Shown here: piece by piece, positions 59,772 to 64,000 of the stretch
Layout: every line of letters starts with the position of its first letter
Numbering within the stretch: position 1 is the stretch's first letter
DNA from: Plotosus lineatus
Taxonomy: Eukaryota; Chordata; Actinopteri; Siluriformes; Plotosidae
Direction: 5' to 3'
Assembly: GCA_024760905.1 (NCBI GenBank)
Contig: CM045729.1
Coordinates: 55,161,080 to 55,225,079, forward strand
Length of the DNA: 64,000 nt
Made by a program: the position numbers and the translations under genes
The notes under the pieces: model-generated
Told to the model about the DNA's origin: nothing
The model's database searches: none
The model's input: only the letters and a program-made list of their open reading frames with translations

Positions 59772-60055
59772 ATATGGCATGGTGGTGCAGCGGTTAGCAT
59801 GCTAGCCTCCCAGGAGAGGATCTCTGGTTCCATCCCTGTGTGGAGTTTGGATTTTCTACCCATGCTTGCACTGATTTCTTCTGTATACTGAAGTTTTCAC
59901 CCACAGTACAAAAACATTAGGCTTATTGTTTAGCATCATATGTATGAGTATGTCTGTTGGACCTGCAATGACCTGGTGAGCTGTTCAGGGCGTATACAGG
60001 CATCAGCCTCCACATGACCCAAATTAGGATTCAGTGTCTTAGAAAATTAATTTCT
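59772..60055 (+). mobile_element. SINE-B copy, decayed
   Basis: Head GGCATGGTGGTGCAGCGGTT, B-box-like GGTTCCATCCC, GTGTGGAGTTTGGATTTTCT, GACCTGGTGAGCTGTTCAGG, end AAATTAGGATTCAGTG. Confidence 0.7.
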
Positions 60056-60155
60056 TGGTTCTTCTGTTGTCCTTTTGAGTGAAACATGAGACTTAAAACC
60101 CAATAAAATAATTCCACAAAGAACCAAATATAGGTATGCTGTCTCTGAGTGTGAG

Positions 60156-60160
<5 letters not shown>

Positions 60161-60210
<50 letters not shown>
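60161..60210. repeat. GA microsatellite
   Basis: About 25 perfect GA units. Confidence 0.92.
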
Positions 60211-60212
<2 letters not shown>

Positions 60213-61465
60213 ATGGTGTTTAGCCATCTAGGCACTATTTGACTAAAAACTAATCTTAATAATTTCCTCGCAGTGAGCTATGCTATCTAATAAGAAAAGC
60301 CAAATTCCTATAGATTACTTTTTCAAAACCACAGGGCCTATTTAACATTCTTATATCCCGAGGGAGGACGAAATTAGTTGCAAATAGCTTAATGTGGACT
60401 GTATGCCTGCTAATTAGACAAAAACTGACAACATCCATCATTTGTCTAAGCGTAGAAACCCCAAAGCATAATTTCCAACATTGAATTGGATTATATTTTC
60501 TACTGCATGGAAACTGTTGCCCTAATCAAACACTGAGACAGTGCTGCAGCACAACCTGCTGGAAACCAGTGTATCCAACATTTTAGTACAGTACCTGTTC
60601 TTTACCTCCTTTTTTTTTTTGGATAAAAACATTTATATTAGGGGGGTGAAAGTGTATTAAATGCAAATAAAGGAAAAACAAGCTGCATAGGCAGAACCCT
60701 TATGGAAAAAAAATATTCTCACATCCCTGGGTAGAGCAGAATGAAAAACGCTGAGAAAAATATTTCGTTTGCAGGTTTGCCACTCACTATCTGGTTGAAT
60801 GGTGCCATCTACTGAATATAAGGACAAACACAGTAATACCGTTTTAATGTGACCAACTTTTGCAAGAACTGAAATTTATGCAGCAAACCCAAAGAAAGGG
60901 AGAGATATAAAGAATGAAATGAACCATGAACCAGTGAAGTTGATGGAAATTAACTGACCTAAACCAATCGGCCATAACAGCATTTGAGTGGTCTGTGAAT
61001 TGAAAGCTCCATAAGATGAGATGCACACAATTTCAGTGGTTAGTGCTACAGTAGCTCTTCTGTGGGATCAGACCAGACATACTCGCCTTCACTCCTCACA
61101 CCGGTCACTGAACCTTGGACATTCCTGACACTTTTGTTCCCCACCAAACATGACTTTATTGGCCTGCTTTAAGGTACAGACCTGTCATCACTGTGGTGTT
61201 GTATTGGTGCTGGTTGGGAAAGAAATCATTCTGAAGTCGTATGCTCTACTAAAACAGGATTATTATGTATTATTTTTCATTTTTGAAGCATGATAATAAT
61301 GGTGATTCTTACTAGAAACACCCATGAAAAACTATAAGTCTTCACAATTTAGATTCAAGCATTGTCCACCAATTCCCTACATAGCAGACCAATCAGATCT
61401 TTCCGTTCTAACGCAATATACAGTATTACTGTTACTGACTTTTATACATTTCACCAATCTGTAGT
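60211..61465. other. Intergenic, no gene seen
   Basis: Unique, no recognised repeat or coding signal. Confidence 0.45.
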
Positions 61466-61685
61466 CATCACGGCTTTTGGAGATTTATGGATGTGGTGAA
61501 GGAGGACATGAAAGTAGTTGGTGTAAGAAAAGAAGATGCAGAGGACAGGGTGAGATGGAGGCAGATGATTCTCTGTGGAAACCCCTGAAGGGAACAGCCG
61601 AAAGGAAAAGAAGAAGAAGAAGAAGAAGAAGAAGAAGAAGAAGAAGAAGAAGAAGCAGAAGAAGAAGAAGAACATCATGCCTTTT
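61466..61685 (+). mobile_element. Very short RTE 3' end with expanded AAG tail
   Basis: Body 61479-61672: FMDVVKEDMKVVGVRKEDAE codons, the RTE terminus and about 20 AAG units. It is flanked by CATCACGGCTTTT (61466-61478) and CATCATGCCTTTT (61673-61685), a 13-bp duplication with two changes. Confidence 0.83.
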
Positions 61686-61921
61686 ATTATTATGGCTAAT
61701 CTTGTCAATATTATAGATTTGTTATTCAAGGTCTTCCATTTTCCATTGTGAGGCCAATGTTACACTATTTTTGGCAGGATTGTAGAAAATATTATTCCAT
61801 ACTCTTACTGCTTGTTTAGGGTTGCTCAGCAGAGGGATTAGAATTTGGAAGCAGTATATCTCAGCTTGAGGATTAGTTCCATGCTAAATTTAACCTCTAG
61901 GGTTATATCACTAACCCAAAC

Positions 61922-62296
61922 AGACAAACATTATTGTCATTCATCTGTTCATTTTCTGTAAATGCTTAATCCTAATTAAGGTCGCGGGGCGGCTGGTGCC
62001 CATTCCAGCCGACTCTGGGTGAGGGCAGAGTACACCCTGGACATCTCACCAGGTCACCGCATGGCAGAAACACGCTGACGGCTTTGCAGTTACTCTTGTC
62101 GAAAGTCAGCACTGGTTCTTTTACAGCCTCGCACTATAGACAGTGAGAGACATGGCTGGCTTTTGATATCCCAGTTAGCTGCACTGGGGTGGAGGGGCAG
62201 TGACAACCCGTGAAGAGTGGGGTTTGAATCCCCAACCTTAGGATCGGTGATCCAGCACCCTTACCACCAGGCCACCACTGCCCTAGACAAACATTA
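61922..62296 (-). mobile_element. SINE-A with TGAATG-type tail, 12-bp duplication
   Basis: Body 61934-62284 on the minus strand: GGCAGTGGTGGCCTGGTGGT head, B-box-like GGATTCAAACCCC, body, then GGTGAGATGTCCAGGGTGTA and an L2-like tail. Flanks AGACAAACATTA at 61922-61933 and 62285-62296. Confidence 0.88.
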
Positions 62297-62321
62297 ATAT
62301 ATACAGGTATAACATTACTTC

Positions 62322-62450
62322 AGCCCTGCAGTGTCCAAGGTGTACGCCGCCCTCACCCGAGTCGGCTGACTCCCTGTGACATCCCTGTGACTAATTAGGA
62401 TTAAGCGGTTCAGGAAATGAATGAATGAATGAATTAATTAATTAATGTTG
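62322..62450 (+). mobile_element. SINE tail fragment
   Basis: CACCCGAGTCGGCTGACTCC, TAATTAGGATTAAGCGGTTC and TGAATGAATGAATG followed by AATT repeats; 5'-truncated. Confidence 0.72.
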
Positions 62451-63149
62451 CTTCGGAGACTTTTTCTAAATTTTATCCTACAGAGGTATCAGTATCAATA
62501 CGCACAGCTTTAATTTTTATTAAGCTGGCCTGCAGGCTTAAGCATGTATTTAATCGGCATTAAATAATACAGTACACTTATCCAGGGTCTTTGGTATGTA
62601 AACTTGTGTCACAGTCCCAACTAGAATAAAATGGTTGTGAATGATGAATGAACTGTATATCTTCATCAGTTTTGTGAACCAATTAGTCGACAGATTTCCT
62701 ATGATTTTATGGGTATACTGTACTGTAGAGGCAAATATATTTGAATGTAATGACTTCCACTGAGTGCTGAACTGTGATTATATTAGATTAGATCAGATTA
62801 GATTAGGCTTTACTGTATTCCTTAGGAGAAATTCACCTTGGAACATGAGAAAATTATTCATAGCATTACAACCTTAAATATGTTGAAATAACATTAGATG
62901 CATTGGAAACACTTAAAAATAAAACAAATTCTAAATTGTGGAAAAATACAACGTTCCCGTAACCCCATAAACCCCTTACACCCTCAAACACTTCATATAA
63001 TATTTCGTCAGGTGGCATGTTGGATGTCTGGACAGCCATTGCAATGCCAGTCTATGCCTGGACTCTGACCCTCAATTAAACCATGTTCTTAATGGTTTCA
63101 CTTGGTACACCTGCAGAAATATCCAGCCACCAAAGTACAGCTTTCAGAA
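62451..63149. other. Intergenic, no gene seen
   Basis: Nothing firm. ATTAGATTAGATCAGATTAG at about 62783 followed by CTTTACTGTATTCC may be the reversed tail of a LINE. Confidence 0.4.
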
Positions 63150-63536
63150 TTACTGCTAATAATGTACATGTCTGTCTTCCTTTTGGCTTTTTCCCTTTTA
63201 CTCGGGAGTCGCCACAGCGAATCATCTGACTCGCACGTTTGATTTGGCAGAGGTTTTCACGTCGGATGCCCTTCCTGTCACAACCCTTTTTAGCAAGAGA
63301 CAGAAACACACTGACGACTTTGCAGCTACTCTTTACGAAAGTCAGCAATGGTTCTTTTACATGCCTCTCACCATAGACAGTGACAGACATGGCCCGCCTT
63401 TGATAACCCAGTTAGCTGCACTGGGGGGGTGACAACCCTGTGGAGAGTGGGACTCGAACCCCCAACCTTTGAAATCAGCGATCCAGCGCCCTATACCACT
63501 AGACCACCACTGCCCCTTACTGCTAATAATGTACAT
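63150..63536 (-). mobile_element. SINE-A, full length, perfect 20-bp target-site duplication
   Basis: Body 63170-63516 on the minus strand: GGGGCAGTGGTGGTCTAGTG head, B box GGTTCGAGTCCC, body, variant RTE-like tail AAAAAGCCAAAAGGAAGAC. The flanks TTACTGCTAATAATGTACAT at 63150-63169 and 63517-63536 are identical, so this is a young insertion. Confidence 0.95.
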
Positions 63537-63585
63537 ATATTTGACAAATTATTTTATTAATATTGAAATTTACACAACATTAAGG

Positions 63586-63623
<38 letters not shown>
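63586..63623. repeat. AC microsatellite
   Basis: About 18 AC units. Confidence 0.9.
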
Positions 63624-63626
<3 letters not shown>

Positions 63627-63944
63627 GACCACCCTCCTGTAACATTCCTGAAAATCTCTATCTGAGCTGATCAATCAGTTAAACCAATTTGAGACTGGAT
63701 GTATATTTGCAATGGTCCATTATTAACAGTAATTCAGAAACTGTTTCAATCTCACAGCATGCAGATTCCAGCTGGTAGGTGGAAGGTTCAACAGAAACAT
63801 TCATCAAGCACAAGCCAATACAACCCACAGACTGTCAGTACAACCACATAAGACAGCTTCTACACAAGTTCAGGATCAAATCTAGTTTGTCGTGGTTTTT
63901 CCAACAGTTTGCTACTGCTTTTAACTGGGTTCAAGAGGAATAAT

Positions 63945-64000
63945 AAGAATAATAATAATCATCATCATCATCATCATCTTCCGCTTAGTCCAGGGTCGGG
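63945..64000 (-). repeat. AAT/ATC microsatellite and start of a cut-off SINE/LINE tail
   Basis: AAT and ATC units followed by CTTCCGCTTAGTCCAGGGTC, the complement of an L2-like tail as at 53420. The element continues beyond the window. Confidence 0.55.

Overview
The window is nuclear DNA of a vertebrate, almost certainly a ray-finned (teleost) fish. Two genes are identified by their exon-encoded proteins: chmp2b (ESCRT-III subunit; minus strand, running off the left edge) and vgll3 (vestigial-like TEAD cofactor; plus strand). They stand head to head about 10 kb apart. From memory, CHMP2B and VGLL3 are also divergent neighbours on human chromosome 3p, so this is conserved vertebrate synteny. 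The fish assignment rests on the repeats: several tRNA-derived SINE families, RTE-type LINEs with AAG-rich tails, many Tc1/mariner elements, and dense AC, GA, TA and AAT microsatellites.

Layout. From 1 to 12.8 kb lie exons 4, 3, 2 and 1 of chmp2b, with introns full of SINEs, an RTE fragment and microsatellites. The same stretch holds a palindrome whose arms carry hammerhead-ribozyme sequence of the kind found in Penelope-like elements (5.2-5.4 kb). From 12.8 to 23.2 kb is the shared upstream region, including a 2.2 kb array of about 120 copies of an 18-bp unit (19838-21999) and a long TA tract. vgll3 is compact: four coding exons in 1.7 kb (23238-24926), with a polyadenylation signal at 25610. 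From 25.6 to 64 kb I find no host gene. This part is unique intergenic DNA interrupted by transposons: a Tc1 element inserted in a SINE (33491-35050), a near full-length RTE LINE inserted in a short Tc1 element (37269-41063), four DNA transposons almost end to end (44105-49254), and a solo LTR inside a Tc1 relic (51815-53412). SINEs with intact target-site duplications are scattered throughout.

Function. CHMP2B works in membrane scission and endosomal sorting; VGLL3 binds TEAD factors through its Tondu domain. Their roles are unrelated, so they are best seen as syntenic neighbours. The transposons form a more coherent story. The RTE LINE shares its 3' end with one SINE family, which suggests the LINE machinery moves that SINE. 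Many insertions can be dated relative to each other by nesting.

Limits. Family names for repeats come from memory of consensus sequences and from visible structure (terminal inverted repeats, target-site duplications, tRNA-like boxes); no database search was possible.
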